From Rhinopomastus cyanomelas (Eukaryota; Chordata; Aves; Bucerotiformes; Rhinopomastidae), in contig VXBP01005607.1 in NCBI GenBank assembly GCA_013400115.1, positions 666,521-730,520 of the forward strand: a DNA stretch of 64,000 bases. The letters are read 5' to 3'. Within the stretch, counting starts at the first letter, position 1; every line of letters starts with the position of its first letter. The translations under genes and the position numbers were made by a program. The notes below the pieces were generated by a model. That model was not told the origin of the DNA and did no database searches. It saw only the letters and a program-made list of their open reading frames with translations. Shown here in pieces: positions 46,307 through 58,860 of the stretch.

Positions 46307-47485
46307 AGATGCTCCGTAGGTGTTACAAAGGGCTGGCTTTAAGGTTTGGTGAAGGCTGACACCAGTCCTGGAGAGACACTGGAAGTGATAGAAAAGCGAG
46401 CTTGCCACTGGCAGAGAGTGCATCCAGTTGAAGCGTTGGGTTGGCAGAGGCATCAGATCCATCTCTCTGTAGTTTCTTCTCCGGGGTCTTACAGGAACGT
46501 GATGGTGGGAGCTGATAAATGGAAGGGTAGCTTTGCTGCTCTCTTAGGGGTTTCTTTATTCTTGTTCTCTTCTCCTATATTCAGCTGCACGTTTTTAAGG
46601 CTTTTCTTCTGTGACAAAGAGCATAAAACGCACAATTAACCCAAAACATGTAAGGAAGCCTTCAGCTGGCGCGGCACGTAACGATACCGTGCCCGCTGCC
46701 AATTCGTGGGTCGGTTAGCGTTTGGTTTGTGGTTCCACACACATGGTAGAGTGGGTGGGCCACAGCTACTTGGTGACTTGTTCTCCATATTTTGTAGCTT
46801 TGGTCAGTCATTTCACTCGCTGCAGTCCTACCCTTGATGGGCAGCGTGTTGGTAACTCCTCAAGCGCTGGGCTCCTCTGCAGTGGCGGATCCCTGCCTTC
46901 ATCCCTCCTGTTCCAGTAATGTCTTTTCCTTGCTGGGCTGGAGGAGGAGAAGATCCTGTGCCAACTCTTTGAGCTCTCACTCAGCTGCTGCCTTCACAAC
47001 AACTATAAACGTTACCAAGCGCCCCCGTTGTTTTCATACTCCATCTGTATACTCTATACTCTCTTGGAAGTGAACCTTATGGAAATTTTGGGCTTGTGAA
47101 GAGCCTCACAGATATTTCCACTTGGACTGCCATGGCAGCAATAACACACTGTGCTTGCAGCCTGCTGCCCACCTAGTGACCTTCAGCTGCTTCTCGGTGG
47201 CTGCAGAGCAAGATGCTGAGATGGCAGGAGCCCTGCCCGGGGTCTGGGAAGGGATTGAACAGGGGCACACAGGAGGGTTCTACAGGAGGGCAGGTCAGAA
47301 GGGGTACCATGAAGAAGGCAGACACACACGTGGATGTGTGCACAGAGGTTACCTTGAGTCAATAAAAGCATGAAGGGAAAGACAGAGAGATTCTAGGGCC
47401 AGACACATCTATAGCAACTCGCCTCCGTAATCTCTCTGCACCATCGGTGACGACACAAATCACCCCTTCTCTTCCACTATCCTAA

Positions 47486-47554
47486 ATCATAGAACCATTA
47501 GGGATTGGAAGGGACCTCAAAAGATCATCCAGTCCAATCCCCCTGCCACAGCAG
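47486..47554 (-). mobile_element. CR1 LINE, very short 3' end
   Basis: The sequence atcatagaaccattagggat, then ctcaaaagatcatccagtcc and ccctgccacagcag. It is well preserved but only 69 bp long. Confidence 0.9.
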
Positions 47555-47645
47555 TCATCCTTTGCAATCTAATGCTGTGCCTGCCTGTCCTTGCAGCGCT
47601 CACGCAAAGCCACATCAGAGCAATGGGCAAGGTGACCTGCAAAGA

Positions 47646-47686
47646 TGGGCTGTCGAGGTCCCTTCCGGTCCCTGATGCTCTGTGAG
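47646..47686 (+). mobile_element. CR1 LINE, very short 3' end
   Basis: The sequence tgtcgaggtcccttccggtc followed by cctgatgctctgtgag. It is opposite in orientation to the fragment 90 bp upstream. Confidence 0.7.
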
Positions 47687-48405
47687 TCATGTCGCACCGT
47701 TAGCGTGAGACGTGGAATTTCTGGGATGCTTGCTGGGCTGAGCTTGGGCTCATGTGGAACTTCTCTGCTGGAGAACCACAGCCCAGCCCGAAAGGCTGGA
47801 TGTGGTGGGAGCAAGGCACGCAGGGGCGCGCGGAACCGCGCTCCCTTTGCTGCTCCTCCTGCCTGTCGTCGGCTCCGCTCGTGGAGTCTGTACTTGCACA
47901 TCGTCTGCACGGACACAGCTCCTGAGACATGGGAGCAGCGCCGCTCGAGTTCCGTGTGAAGCCTATTACCCAGATTGCTCACGTTATCTAGCTCGTTCCT
48001 GTCTTTGGTCCAGGATGCTGCTGTGGCGCGGTATTTTGAGGAGGAAGTTGAACTTGAAGGGGAAGATAAAAGGTGTTCTGTGGTTTCTCTTTAATTGGAG
48101 GCTGGAGGCAAAGTGCCTCCAGATAATTTCTCAAAGGAAAGTCATTGTCTTCTCCCACACTTGTCATTAATCTCTAAAATTATTGCACAATTTCTGTTTA
48201 ATGCATTAAGATTTCTTAATATGTTAAGACAATGTAGAAAGACAAATTTGAACAGGAGGGAACATGTTTCTGTGAATACATAATTTTTTAGGTCTTTGTC
48301 TGAAGTCTTCATTCATCTTGCCAGCCCTTTTGCCGTTAAAAACTTCAACTCAGTACAATTAAGGATGCATATTTTTCTAAGGACAATCCATCAGGAGAAC
48401 TGGAG

Positions 48406-48476
48406 CTGGCAGGGGGATTGGACTCGATGATCTTCCGCAGTCCCTCCCAATCCCTAATGCTCTGTGGTTCTGCGAC
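48406..48476 (+). mobile_element. CR1 LINE, 3'-end fragment
   Basis: The sequence ctggcagggggattggactc, then atcttccgcagtccctccca and the tail gctctgtggttctgcgac. Confidence 0.9.
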
Positions 48477-51220
48477 ACAAGGGATAACGGGCGATGGCCA
48501 TTCACAGGAGTGTGGATTGCTTACGCTGCAGCGCTGTCGGCCAACGCTGAAACCAGGGGTTCCCCACATCCACTCACAAGATATTGACAGCTCCCCTATT
48601 TTTCATGTGCTTCAGCCACTCGGTAGGTTCACGTGCTTAAACCATGCCGGCGTGTATTGCAGCGCACATGTGTCTTGGTGCGTCGCAGGACACTCATCAG
48701 GCTGTTTCCAGAAACCAGACTTTGGGTTCCCTTGGTCTGCACTTCTGACTCTGTCCTTTAGCGTGACGCTGCTGCGCTAGTGGGACCTGTTTTCATCAAG
48801 CAGAGTCAACAGACCTGAGTTTGAAGTATGGTGTGAACCTGTGGAGCCCTCCTCCGAGCTTTTTTGCCCGGTTGGGTTAATGAAGCTTAAAAGGAGGGCC
48901 AGAAATTAAACCGAAGTATAAACAGCCTACAAAGCCATCGCTCCCATTTGGAAACTCGCTCAAGCCACTCTCTGATTCCCAGGTATTTCTTGTGCATTTA
49001 CCCCCCTCCAGAGTGCTTCTGTTGGCAGACTGACGTGTGTGATGGGTAATTCTTCCCACCGGTGAAGCCTTTGGTCAGCCCTTTGTACGTTACAGTCGCG
49101 CAGCAGAACTGCCCAAGGTGATTTCTGACCCTGGTGTTGGTGTGGAATGACTTACTGGAGCAGCCTCAGTGCAGGGCCCTGGCATTTCCAGTAAGAGGGT
49201 AACCAGCAAGCTGTTATTTTCCATTCCAGTTCTGGTGTCACAGACCAAGCAGGCTTCTGGTTCTTGTCAGCACGACACTTGGAAGGTTAGCCAGCCTGTG
49301 CAGGTATCGGTGCTGAGCACCACACCACGAACACTGGTGGTCTTGGAGCACGACCGTGGCATCGTCATTCACAACAACAGCCCCCGTGGATCCCCCCCAC
49401 CCCAGACTGCTCTCTCGTTCCCTGGATTGTTCTATATCGAGCTCAGAAGGACGTATTTATAAGACTTGTTATTCTGACTCACTTTGCTGAGCGCTGTTAC
49501 ACAACTGTGTTGCTGTCAGTCATGGGGTAACGTTGCCAGAACGTCCCTGCATCCTCGCCTAGGCGTTTGCTGGTTTCGATGGATGCTCCACTCATCAGCA
49601 CCAAAGGGGCAGCTAAACACAGACCCTGGTGCTGCAGAGGGTTACTCAAGCAACGCTCTAGATGCTGGGTGATCAACGTGGGGCATTGCGACAGTTTGAG
49701 TTGTTTTTGTTAATAGAGATGAAATTATGGGTGTAACTAGCTGGCAGCCTTCAGACAGACTTTTGCAAGCTGTTTACTCAGCTGTCCCAGGGCAACAACA
49801 GCATCCGTGAGGTGAATTCCTCCCGCATCTCCGCTGTGCTTTATTTAATCTGGCCCGCTTTGCCCCGCTGCGCGAGAAGAACGTAGGACTCGCGGGTGAG
49901 AATTCTACTGCTGATAGACTGTGACGTGAACTTCATGGCCCATGGGTTTTTTCATTTCACAGTATATTTTTGCTTATTTTCTAGTAATTGAAACCTCCAG
50001 CATCAAAAGGAGGGAAAGCCCAAAGAAAAATAATCCCCGTATGTCTAGTAGATGGACAAAGATTAGCTTCATCTCTAAATCACCAAAACTAACAATCCTA
50101 CCCTCGGGAAGCAGCTACTGAGGAGGTTTGTCTGATTCTAGTTTCAAGTAGTCAGTGCCTTGTTTAAGTGGCTATAATTTGGGCCACTCGGGCAAGCTCC
50201 AGTTTGCCTAACATCAACATTGGAAAACTACTTTATTATTTCTTTTGTGGGCGAATCCTGCCAGGTGCACTTGGCTCATGGTGACATTGGTTCTCAACTC
50301 AAAACGTAGTGATTTTACCCCAGGAAGACACTCATCTGTGCCTGTGTAGTTTTCAGTCAGAAGTGAAAAACAGCCTTTTGAAAACACAGGCTGGGGAGGC
50401 TGGTGGAACAGTATCGGGCCCTCCTTGAAAAGAATGAATGGATTAAATGAGTGGGGTCACTTGTGAATGACTGAAGCGGTTCAGAAAGGTACTGTGAGGG
50501 GGAAGTGATGCTGATAAAATGGGCAAAAACGAAGTATTGAAAATGTTTGAGCAGCTTGCAGGCACTTTTATCTGTTGCATTGTCCCCTTCACTTCAAGCC
50601 TTGGTGGATGCTGGGGTCTGAGCTGTTCCTCGGGCGGGAAGGGAGGAGGGAAGAGGAGATGGAGGAAGGGGCAACGAGGGGGCCCAGTGGATCACTCCTG
50701 TCAGCTGCACAGGAAATGAACGACCTTCCCAGTCGCTGGTGTCTATAATGTGTCGCGTTCTTCAGCTCCAGAGCAAAGAGGTGCAGGGAGGGCCCAGACT
50801 GGCTCGGTGTCCTTGGCTCGCCATCAAGCCCACTTGGGCATGTGGTGCTCTTTTTGAGTTTTTTCAAGAAGAATGATGCAGAAGAGCTTCAGTGGGCTTG
50901 TTGTTGGGCAGTCGGTAATGTCTAGACTGACTTCTGACATTGCAAAACACACGGAGCGTCCTTCTCGCTGCAAAACACTCCCTGTGATTCATAGGTCCCG
51001 GACACCCCTTCAGCAACTGGAGCACTCGAGCTTTTCAGTGTCACAAAGGTGATAAAATGCAGTAACCTGACCAGAGACGGCCCTGGCTGGCTACTGAGCG
51101 CTCAAAGGCAACCAGATGCGGTGCTAAGCGGCCGCGCTGGCATGGGCTTGGATGGACGGGCCCAGTTCGCAGCTGACGTGTGTATCAGCAGAGCTCCCCT
51201 GCAGCTGCTGGAGCAGCCAG

Positions 51221-51245
51221 AGGGGAGGGGAGGGGAGGGGAGGGG
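51221..51245 (+). repeat. (AGGGG)5 microsatellite with G-quadruplex potential
   Basis: Five exact tandem aggggs. Five G-runs of four separated by single A satisfy the canonical G4 pattern on the + strand, which is also the sense strand of the transcript. Confidence 0.92.
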
Positions 51246-51779
51246 CTGCCAGCCCGCCTGCTGCACTTCATCTGCCAGCACTGTCTCCAGAAGAAAAAAC
51301 AAACGAGCAGCAAAAGCTCCCAGCTCCTTGCGTAGCTTTTCTTTTCTTGGTTCACTAATTTATTAACTGCTTTTTGACTGCTGATTTATAAGCCAGGGAG
51401 AGATGAGAGACAAACAAAGTGGGAAGAAAACCAAAATCAAATAACCAGCTACTCCAGTTCAGAGTAACTGTCCTGCCAGGTGATGACAGACTAGCTTCAG
51501 CCTTTCTCTTTGAAGACGCGTAGGTTGCTGTACTGCCCAGCGAAGGAGTGAATCTATTAGCTGCTGAGAGAGCAGGGGCACCTCGTTGAGCAGAGGTAAG
51601 CTGGAAATGCACGAGGAAAGCTGTGAGGGAGATCTTTTCTGTCCCAAAAAAGCAGCTCTTTATCAAATCCGTCCTTGTCAGAGCTTTTGAGGACCACAGC
51701 TGCTGAGTTAAGAGGGAGAGGCAAGCAGAGAAGTTCTTCCTGAGGTTATAGAGCAAAGTACCTTCTCTTACACATCCCC

Positions 51780-51856
51780 ATCACAGAATGTTAGGGTTTG
51801 GAGGGGGCCTCAAACATCTCCCCATCCAGAGCCCCTGCCAGAGCAGGAGCACGGCC
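51780..51856 (-). mobile_element. CR1 LINE, diverged 3' end
   Basis: The sequence atcacagaatgttagggttt, then gggggcctcaaacatc and gcccctgccagagcaggagc. It is more diverged than most copies here. Confidence 0.75.
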
Positions 51857-52438
51857 CTGCCTGTATCCCTGCACACACGATCTACGTATCGAAGCGGTTT
51901 ATTTAGGTCTGCGGTGCATCATGTGGGAGGACTTGCACATTCATTGATCTGGTGGGTGTGTTGAGTCATTAGATTGTTGTTTGCGTTACGCTAACGGCTG
52001 CAGGCAGCCACATAAATCTAAAATCAGTGCCTATTGTTTGTTCATAGAGTTAAGTAGGGTAGGCAGTAAGAAAATAGAGTCTCATTGTATCCTAGGCACT
52101 CACAGTGCCTTCAACAGCAAAGAGTTAAAGGGAGCAGGACTGCTCCTGTCTGTAAGTCGGCTCTGGGACTGTGTTTCTGGCTCTGCCACGAAGGGTTTCT
52201 GTGCTGGTGGGGCAGCATCACGGTTCTAGGTCACCAACCTCCACGCCAGGTCTCCCACAACATTTAGTGGCCCTGGGTTCATCCTTAAAGCAGAGCGAGG
52301 TGCAGCAGCAAAGGGAACGGGGCGGCTTCCACAGCTGGGTCAAAGGTTTACAGACTGCGCTGGGATTCCTGGAAAGCGGGAGGGGAGGGCTTGTTGTTCA
52401 CTCCCGCAGTCTGTTCCAGGCCCGTTGCCTCACGGACC

Positions 52439-52458
52439 TGAACCAACCAACCAACCAA
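52439..52458 (+). repeat. Short (AACC)n microsatellite
   Basis: The sequence aaccaaccaaccaacc follows ctg at 52440. About four and a half units are present. Confidence 0.85.
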
Positions 52459-52615
52459 GCGCCCCGTATAGAAAACATTCTAGGCAGCATGAAGTTGTGC
52501 CTGCTGTTGGGGAAGGCTGATCAACCTTCCAGCAGAGCCAGGCTCTGGGGCTACTCTGGGGCAGGTTGCTTCTCTCTGAAGAGTAGAACCATGGAAGTTC
52601 TACCCTTAACTGGCA

Positions 52616-52705
52616 GTGTGACTTGGTCTGGGTGATCCTGCCGTGGCAGGGGGATTGCACTAGATGACCTTTCGAGGTCCCTTCCAATCCCTGATGTTCT
52701 GTGAA
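52616..52705 (+). mobile_element. CR1 LINE, 3'-end fragment
   Basis: The sequence gtgtgacttggtctgggtga, then gattgcactagatgaccttt, ending gatgttctgtgaag. Confidence 0.92.
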
Positions 52706-53249
52706 GACTAGCAGAGTTAGGTCCTTGCTAGATGGGTCTTTATTTTCCTTTGGTGTCTGAGGTTGGAGCGAGCGATACGATCACACGCAAGTGCATTGAG
52801 CGCCCAGGCTGCTGCTGGGCTGAACAAACTAACGCGAGCCCGGGGTTCTCCAGGAGAGCGTTGCGTTGAAGTTTAACACTGTGTTTTCACCTCGTGCTGT
52901 CACGCGCAGCAGATTTGGCGCTGTAAATGCTCGTTTCTCCCCTTGTTCTGCTGCAGACGATGCAGTATCCCTAAACTGAGGGTTCCTTCTTCGGGGTGGT
53001 TGTGATGGCAAGGAGCGGCGCACGTTGGAAGTGTTGTGGTTACAGTATTTATAGGTTCTGAATGCACAGTGAAGGAGAAGCAAAGTGGATTTACATTTGT
53101 TCTGTAACGCCGCGCGACTGAGGCCAGAACTCTTCCTGCCAACGCATCTGCAAGTGTTTTAGCTCGTAGCTGGGAACTGGAGCAGCGTTGCTAAACATGG
53201 ATGGATGGTGTCGTGTACAGCCCCGGTGTCACCCATCGAACAAAGAACC

Positions 53250-53520
53250 CCACAGAGAATCTGGCTGGAGTAATTAATGAATCCATTTGGAAAAGGCAGT
53301 GCCCTTCAATTAGCCTGAATGCAGCGAAGCAGATGGGATCTCATCCTCCAGGGAGAAAATTGAGAAAGATCCGAAGAAATACGGCTTTGGACTGATTTAT
53401 CTGGGTAATTATAAGCCTCATTTGCACAAAACTGTTCAATATGGCTGCAGCGAGAAAATTAAGAATTTATAAAATGTTGATATGTGGCCTAAACTATCAG
53501 TGGTAGTGGCATCATCTGTC
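53250..53520. promoter_or_regulatory. Candidate conserved non-coding element
   Basis: Contains gagtaattaatgaatccatt, cttcaattagcctgaatg, gggtaattataagcctcatt and gaaaattaagaatttataaa in otherwise GC-richer surroundings, so its composition changes sharply. No repeat or coding match was seen. Confidence 0.33.
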
Positions 53521-54930
53521 AAGGAGGGCCTTGGTTCAGAATATTAAAGCAATCATCAGCCGGCAAACGGAAAGGCCAGGCCGGCCGCAGAGCTGAGGGG
53601 GCGGCGGGAGATGCATTTCTAGGGACCCTCTTGTGAAAGGCTCCTGTAGCCCACAACAGGAACATTCGCTGCCGTCCTGCTGCGGTAGGGTGTCCGGCCA
53701 CGGAACACCCTGCAGGCTTCATGGAGGTGAAGAGCACCTCTTAGGAAACTTACAGGGATTAAAAACCCAGCTACTGCTACATCAGAATCTCCTTTAAACA
53801 TCCAGTGGTGGAGGAGCAGAATGAGGCGAGTAACAACAGCGGCATTTGAGGGCCCATGCCTGCTAGCCGTGGCCCAAGGGGTCCTCTCCATCCCTGTCAG
53901 CAGTTTTGCTTCTCAGTCACAGCGTCGTGGGGCCCATTTGTGCAAGGGGGAAGCTGCAACGTGTCTTCGAAGGGCTGAACTGGAAGCCCAGTACATCAGT
54001 ATCGGAGCCGTGTACGTGTGGGACAGAGAAGGAAGCAGCAAGAGGAAAGCAAACGTTGCTGACGCCGGCACTGGGACCGCAGAGAAGTTGTGGTCTGCGG
54101 ATGCTGGGGCTGGGGGGCTCTTTCAGTTGTGGGGGAATCGCATCACAGACTTCCCACGTGTTGTGTGGGCTTAGGGACAGCTTGGACAGCCCATTTGGAC
54201 CTTCAACAGCCAGAAGTCTTGGACTCCGTGCAAAACAGCAAAGACACCTACTAGCCTTAGTTATGGGCTATCTAGTCCTGCTCCCAGTTGTCCTCTGAGC
54301 CCAAGAGCAGCTTGTCTGAGAGCGGCACAGCTTGGCCCGTGACTGCACCTTCTCACCCTCTGCTGATAACGAAGCAGGCTAATTGAATTAATAAACAGAT
54401 AGCTCTTCCCTCCCCTGCCAGCTGGAGCAGTATCCAAACGTGTGATAAACTGTCGATGCCTCCACCGCAGAGAAAGAACCAGCAAACCACTGCCTCAGCC
54501 CTTCCTCTTTAACTCTTGTCCCCTCTTCTTCCTTCTCCCGTCCACCCAAGCTCCCGGCCTGGTTTGCCTCCACCTTCCTCACCCCCTGTCTTTTCTCCTT
54601 TGGCAGATCTCCATGGAGAAGTAGCCACGAGAGAGCCACCCATTTGGCCGGGCTGCTAATGGGCCGTTAAGGCTGTAAGTTGCCTTCAGCTGCAGGGAGA
54701 GCAGAAGGCACGAGTTCAGGGGAAGACTGCCTGAGCCCCAGCTGTCGGCACTCGGTGGTCTCTTAATTGCCCTTGAACTGTGAGCTCCTGTGGCCAGGAC
54801 AGCAGCTGCAGTAAGAGGGGCAACCAAGCCAGAGGAGACGCTCTTTAATGTCCTCACTAGAGATGGAGACAGTAGGATTGAGAGCAGGTGACTCAATAGA
54901 GGCTGCGGGCAGAAGGGATTGAGATCAGCC

Positions 54931-55572
54931 CTGTGTGGAAGGACGGGGTGGTCCTGGTGGATGACAGGCTGGAAATGAGTTGACAGCACTTGTGGCCCAG
55001 AAAGCCAACCATACCCTGGGCTGCATCAGAAGAAGCATGGCCAGCAGGCTGAGAGAGGTGAATCTGCTGCTCCGTTCTGGTGAGACCTTCTGCTGGGTTC
55101 TGTGTAAAGCTCTGGAGTCCTTAGCAGAAGACAGAAATGTTGGAGCAGGTCCAGAGGAGGACCAGGGAAATGGTCAGAGGGCTGGAACACCTCTGCTGTG
55201 AGGGCAGGCTGAGAGAGTTGGGGTTGTTCAACCTGGAGAGGAAAAGGCTCCAGGGGGAGACCTTGTTGTGGCCTTTCAGTACCTATAAGAGACTACAAGA
55301 GCCTCTTGTGGCTTGAAATGGTGACTCCTTGTCCTGTCACAACAGGCCCTGCTGGAAAGATAGACCAGTTCTAGGGAGTGATTTTTACAACGAGGGTGGT
55401 GAAGCACTGCAGTGGGATCTACAGAGAGGTGCTTGATGCCCCATCCCTGGAAGCATTCAAGGACAGGTCTCTGGCAACCTGATCTCCTTGGAGATGTCCC
55501 TGCTCCTTGCAGGGAGGTTTGTACTAGATGACTTTTGAAGGTCTCTTCCAACCCTATTTCATGATTCAGTGA
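54931..55572 (+). mobile_element. Older CR1 LINE, about 640 bp with ORF2 C-terminus
   Basis: A diverged CR1 in gene orientation. At 54989-55100 it encodes the ORF2-end motifs AQKANHTLGCIRRSMASR, then REVNLLLRSGE. The aggctgagagagttggggtt segment and a subfamily-specific UTR (ggtggtgaagcactgcag, tgccccatccctggaagc) follow, ending at tttcatgattcagtga. It differs strongly from the dominant short copies and is clearly older. A block of the UTR near 55330-55380 is shortened. There is no intact reading frame. Confidence 0.92.
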
Positions 55573-56577
55573 GACAAGGCATCAGGAGGCCTCACACTGA
55601 CCTTCAGCATGCTGGTCAGGAGAAGGAACTTCATCCTAGACCTTCAGTCATGGGTGTCTCAGAGGTGGGTGCAGTGTGAGCACAGCGATGGGACAGAAGG
55701 GGCCGGTGAGTTCCGTATTACAGTCAGGACGTCCCTGTCATCACCTCCCAAAGTGCTTTTGGAAAGAACACATTCCTGTGTAGTCCCTCACCAGCCCTAA
55801 CAGGATCTTCCAACAGGAGATCTGAAGGATTTTGCTCCTTCCAGCTCCAGGTCAGAGGTAGGCAGCTGACGTTTCTGTGGCGTTACCCTCGTTTCCCCCG
55901 CCGCGCGTCCTCTCTAAGCCTCCCAGTCGCTCCTGTTCCAAGGCAGCAAGACACAGGCCACGCTGTGGAGTCGCCGAGGAGTCTGAGATGGGAATGAGCT
56001 CAGAGGCCTCGTTCAGAACGTGGCTTTTTTCTCTGGTGCATATGTCCCATGAATCAGACAATGGTGGTGTCAGGAAGACGGATAACGCTGTCGGCACGGC
56101 AGGGGGAGGAGACAGGAAGATGTGCTGAGCACCACAACAAGACAGTATTGATGCCGTTCTCCTGCGCTCAGTGGAAGTACACAAGGAGTACTGACAGGAG
56201 GGAAGTGGAGCAGTAGCTGCATCCCTGATGTGCTTTCTGGAAGCGTCGTTCATGCCGTGAAGGACAGTGAGCTCAGAGGATGTCTGGGGTTCGGGGTTTG
56301 GCTGTTCCTGTGATTCTGGCAGCTGCTTCAGGTTTGTGCGAAGGTCTCTGGGTCTAGCACCACCTCATCCCCACCTCACCTGACAGACAACCTGTTCTGC
56401 CTCCCGCGGGGTGCAGAGTGCCTCAGGGACCCTCTGTCTGCCAGTCCCACTTAAAGGCACCTCTGCCTTTAAGTGATTCTTTTTGCCCTCTTTCCCCTGG
56501 CCAGGAGAGGTCCCCCAGCAGCCAGGCAGGACACTCTGTACGTGTTGTTCAGGTGAGTCAGTGCCTCGCCAAGCACG

Positions 56578-56841
56578 AAGGGTGGGTGTCAGGAGGATGG
56601 AGTCAGGCTGTGCTCAGTGGCATCTAGTGATAGGACAAGGGGCGGTGGTTGTCAGATGGAGCACAGGAGGTTCCATATAAACATCAGAAGGAACTTCTTC
56701 CCAGTGAGGGTGACAGAGCACTGGAACAGGCTGCCCAGGGGGGTTGTGGAGTCTCCTTCTCTGGAGACATTTAAAACCCACCTGGACGTGTTCCTGTGTG
56801 ACTTGGTGGTCCTGCTGTGGCAGGTGGATTGGACTGGATGG
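56578..56841 (+). mobile_element. CR1 LINE, 3' part lacking its tail
   Basis: From gggtgggtgtcaggaggatg through ccagtgagggtgacagagca and ggagacatttaaaacccacc to gattggactggatggcctgt. The match stops before the usual ggtcccttccaatccc and octamer, so its 3' terminus has been deleted or replaced. Confidence 0.93.
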
Positions 56842-57229
56842 CCTGTTGCCAAAGAGGTAGCTCACCGTGTGCGTGGGTGCGTTCAGCAAAGCCGGTTAGT
56901 GTCAGTCGCAGCAACGCTTTATCCCTCTGAAAACAGTACTTGTGGCACTTGAGCTGATGCCTTCTACGTCTGGTTTCACCCTGTAGCCACCTGCAAGTCC
57001 ATTTTAAGTCCTCCTGGCATTGAGAGAGCAGCTAACTGGTACCTAGTGGAGTGCTGGGATGCTGCTGTTTCGAAGGCTTTGAAATTCAACGCGTCTGACC
57101 TGAGGTGCTGCTGGTTAAACGCAGCCGATGTGTGTGAGGCGGTGAAAAACCAGGGTGCAACTTGAGCTGCGCGGACGCGGCGGGGCGGTGCTGCAGGTGA
57201 AGCTAAGGAGGGCACGGTGGAGGCCGGCA

Positions 57230-57500
57230 GCTTAAGGGGTTAAGAGATTAGGTCAAGGGCACGATATGGGGAAAGGTAGGAGGATGTAAGAGACCTTGCA
57301 CGAGAAATCACTTAACTTGAGAAATTAATGAGAAAAAGAACTTCACCTAAAACTGCCTGGTAACGAGACAACAGCTAATTACCTGCATCGAATCCTCCGG
57401 GCGGCCAACAGGCTAATGAACATCAGTGGCCTCTCACAAAGGGCCCTGGGATCCCTAATGGCTGTAAGTGGTCAGGGCTCGGGTTTTATGTTTCAGACTC
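57230..57500. promoter_or_regulatory. Candidate conserved non-coding element
   Basis: The sequence ggggttaagagattaggtca, then cttgagaaattaatgagaaa, aacagctaattacctgcatc and gccaacaggctaatgaacat in a GC-rich neighbourhood. It has CNE-like composition; no coding match. Confidence 0.3.
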
Positions 57501-58239
57501 TGGCTGGTCTAATCTATCCGTGCGTGTGTGTGCGCACCCCTGAGCCCTGCACATCTGGGATGAAATCAAAGCAGCCCCAAGTGCACATGTATCCCATTTC
57601 TGGCTTGCTGGTAGCCCTTTCCATGTGCTGGGCTGAGTCCAGGAAAAACTAGTCTTAAAAAACAAATCACACCAGTGAAGGAAAAACCCTGACACCCAAG
57701 TTTTATGCACTGGGATGGCATTTTTCGTTGGGTGTAAGAGGTGGGCGATGAGAGTCCAGACACCTTCTGACAGAGAAAGCCTCTGCACCTGCCTGTCGCA
57801 TGTCCTAGGTGTGTGCATTGTGCTCAGGAGAGGGACGAGGGAAGGGACAAACTGGTGTCCTGGGGGAGAAACAGAAGGGTGCTGGGGAAGCTGAAGAACT
57901 TCTTAAGGGATCGTGAGGCTCCGGAGCTGTACTCTGCAGCGGGAGGTTTCTGTGGTGCTCATCCCGTCTGGTGTCAGCCAAACCCACAGTGTTCCTTGGA
58001 GGGTTCGGGGGCTCCAAGCTGAGGATTTGTTCCCTAGCAGTCTAGGAAATTCACCAGCCTTCTCTGAAATCACTTGCCCCTCTTCTCACTGGGTGCATTC
58101 ACAGATGTTCACGGTGTGCTCAGGCCAGATGCAGCTGTACGGCAGCGCAGGCTCTGTGCGGGCGCTGCCCACTGGCATTGCGCTTGAAGAGGGGAACGGC
58201 CTGTGGGCGTAGGATCGAGGGAGATTTGAGCCGGAGCCC

Positions 58240-58374
58240 CTTTGCCAGAGACGTTTAAGGCACCCGCCTGGGTGTGCTCCTGTGCAGCTTGGTCTAGGTG
58301 ATGCTGCTCTGGCAGGGGAGTTGGGCTGGATGATCTTTGGAGGTCCCTTCCAACCCGTCATGGTCTGTGATTCA
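58240..58374 (+). mobile_element. CR1 LINE, 3'-end fragment
   Basis: The sequence gccagagacgtttaaggcac, then cttggtctaggtgatgctgc and catggtctgtgattcag. It is moderately diverged. Confidence 0.9.
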
Positions 58375-58860
58375 GGATTAGGTGTGTGGCTGCCGGCACA
58401 GGCAGCTCCTTCCCAGCGTGTCGGGTGTTGTGCTGTCGGGGCAGACCTCTCCAGGGGTCGGTAGCAGCTAAGTAGCAGCTTTCCTTTTGGACTCCAGCGC
58501 GCTGGGAACATCAGGCAGAAGCTGGTTGCAGCTTTTGGATTGTTCCATTGGTGTTTGATGTTGAAATGACATGAGACCATTTGCCAGCAATAAATCACGT
58601 CGCTGTCTGTGGTGCGATTCCATAATTAATATCCCTTGTCGTGGACACACACGAAGGGATCGACTTGCACTTGGTGGGAACTCGGGGTTTGGGCTTTTGA
58701 ACGTTACATTTCCTGACTCCTGTGCAAATGAAATCCAGTTGTTCAACCTCGCGGTTCTTCATGCAAGAAACAGTACGTGAGACACACTTTCTGTTTTGGT
58801 TCGGTCACTTGTTCATTGCAAACTCACGCAGGGTAGGAGTGGGGAACGTCTGTTGTTCTC

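Larger units (their letters stand above)
44670..51779. other. Giant intron, block with scattered CR1 ends only
   Basis: Besides the CR1 ends listed at 45165, 46158, 47486, 47646 and 48406 and the microsatellite at 51221, this is unique sequence. AT-rich repeat-free patches lie at 48170-48300 and 49690-50110. No gene was recognised. Confidence 0.5.

Noticed and set aside
54931..55572. Separate gene suggested by LGCIRRSMASR-type peptide
   Set aside because: The segment is an older CR1 copy; the peptide is the ORF2 C-terminus, followed by the CR1 UTR and tail.
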